Below are positions 35,359-35,785 of a stretch of 35,785 bases of DNA, in pieces. The notes under the pieces are model-generated. The model had not been told where the DNA came from. It saw only the letters and a list, made by a program, of their open reading frames with translations, and searched no databases. Both the position numbers and the translations under genes were made by a program. The DNA is from Candidatus Zixiibacteriota bacterium (GTDB lineage Bacteria; Zixibacteria; MSB-5A5; GN15; FEB-12): contig JAJRXM010000100.1 in the NCBI GenBank assembly GCA_024276275.1, forward strand, positions 1 to 35,785, written 5' to 3'. The stretch's first letter is position 1. Every line of letters begins with the position of its first letter.

Positions 35359-35785
35359 ATGAAAGACAATAACGACGAAACTCATATCCATGTAGTCTTG
35401 GCAAAAGACACTATGGTACAGCATTACCGAATTATTAAAAAAATCGGTGCCGGTGGCATGGGTGAAGTATATCTAGCAGAAGATACAAAACTCAAGCGAA
35501 ATGTTGCTCTTAAATTTATGCCGTCTCACTTGGCATCAGAAGCTAATATGCGCACACGATTTACCCGTGAAGCTCAGGCAGTAGCCAAACTCAATCATCC
35601 TAACATTGTTGTAATTCACGAAGTGTACGAATCTGAGGAACGTCCATACTTTGTCATGGAACACGTGGAAGGTCAATCACTTAGGGATATAATGAAAGAC
35701 CGTGATTTGAGTGTCGACAAAATATTAGAACTGGTTATTCAAATATGTAGCGGTATCAGTTCTGCTCATCAAAAAAATGTAGTAC
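35359..35785 (+). CDS. Hanks-type Ser/Thr protein kinase, N-terminal part (runs off the window)
   Basis: 142 codons are visible from ATG 35359; the frame stays open to the edge. Motifs: glycine loop IGAGGMGEVYLAED, the ATP-anchoring Lys in VALKFM, the helix C region FTREAQAVAKLNHPNIVVIH and the hinge FVMEHVEGQSLRDIM. The window stops just before the HRD loop. In FCB bacteria such kinases usually continue with a membrane segment and PD40 propeller repeats, like the gene tail at position 1. An internal ATG at 35413 (MVQHYRIIKKIG) is an alternative start. Confidence 0.9.
   Translation, partial: MKDNNDETHIHVVLAKDTMVQHYRIIKKIGAGGMGEVYLAEDTKLKRNVALKFMPSHLASEANMRTRFTREAQAVAKLNHPNIVVIHEVYESEERPYFVMEHVEGQSLRDIMKDRDLSVDKILELVIQICSGISSAHQKNVV

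Overview
The window is AT-rich, gene-dense bacterial DNA. Three things point to the Fibrobacteres-Chlorobi-Bacteroidetes (FCB) superphylum or one of its uncultured relatives (Ignavibacteria, Marinimicrobia, Cloacimonadota or Zixibacteria type; I cannot say which). A secreted protease ends in a type IX secretion sorting domain (NYPNPFNPST...). There are several long Ser/Gly-rich surface proteins. A Hanks-type kinase (right end) and a PD40/TolB-like propeller tail (left end) sit at the edges. I see no rRNA, no complete tRNA, no CRISPR array, no transposase and no integrase.

Layout. (1) 1-2863: tail of a propeller protein, then a two-gene cassette: a lipoprotein and a peptidase-S74 (endosialidase-chaperone) fibre protein whose signal peptide is split by an in-frame TGA. 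(2) 2864-3499: non-coding spacer holding a 20-nt tRNA/tmRNA 3'-end-like remnant and TTGTGCCA repeats, a possible old attachment site. (3) 3500-11361: efflux operon with its own promoter/operator: TetR, cytochrome c'-like protein, TolC-type channel, periplasmic adaptor, 1040-aa RND pump, second TetR-like protein, DUF2147 protein. (4) 11877-17774: copper/heme/redox group: Tat-exported two-domain multicopper oxidase, outer-membrane barrel, haem-binding protein, then on the minus strand an EamA permease, a DUF5676-like membrane protein, a 54-aa CCGGHSHGSH protein and a Met/Cys-rich periplasmic protein. It ends in a truncated isoprenylcysteine-methyltransferase-like gene that stops at the junction with the next block. 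(5) 17782-35154: a STAND/MalT-like ATPase-TPR-BTAD (SARP-type) regulator on the minus strand, broken by one TAA, divergent from a ~14-kb co-directional run: 64-aa protein, 922-aa lipoprotein, four tandem secreted propeller proteins sharing a 50-residue C-terminal module, a CLCA-like zinc metalloprotease with a type IX tail, and a second copy of the lipoprotein + S74 cassette. (6) 35317-35785: promoter and N-terminus of a Ser/Thr kinase.

The most interesting part is block 5. The divergent promoter carries two TGTCACT heptamers at 11-bp pitch, the second exactly 8 bp before a TATATT -10 box. That is the geometry described for SARP activators, and the first ATG lies 6 nt after the -10, implying a leaderless mRNA. 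The operon looks like a dedicated surface/secretion system: a regulated set of interchangeable propellers plus a secreted protease. Three otherwise intact reading frames (regulator, lipoprotein copy 2, S74 copy 1) each contain exactly one nonsense codon. The two cassette copies are reciprocally broken, so only one intact lipoprotein and one intact S74 protein remain.

Functional calls rest on motif reading only; no database search was possible. Family names are recognitions from memory and are weighted accordingly.
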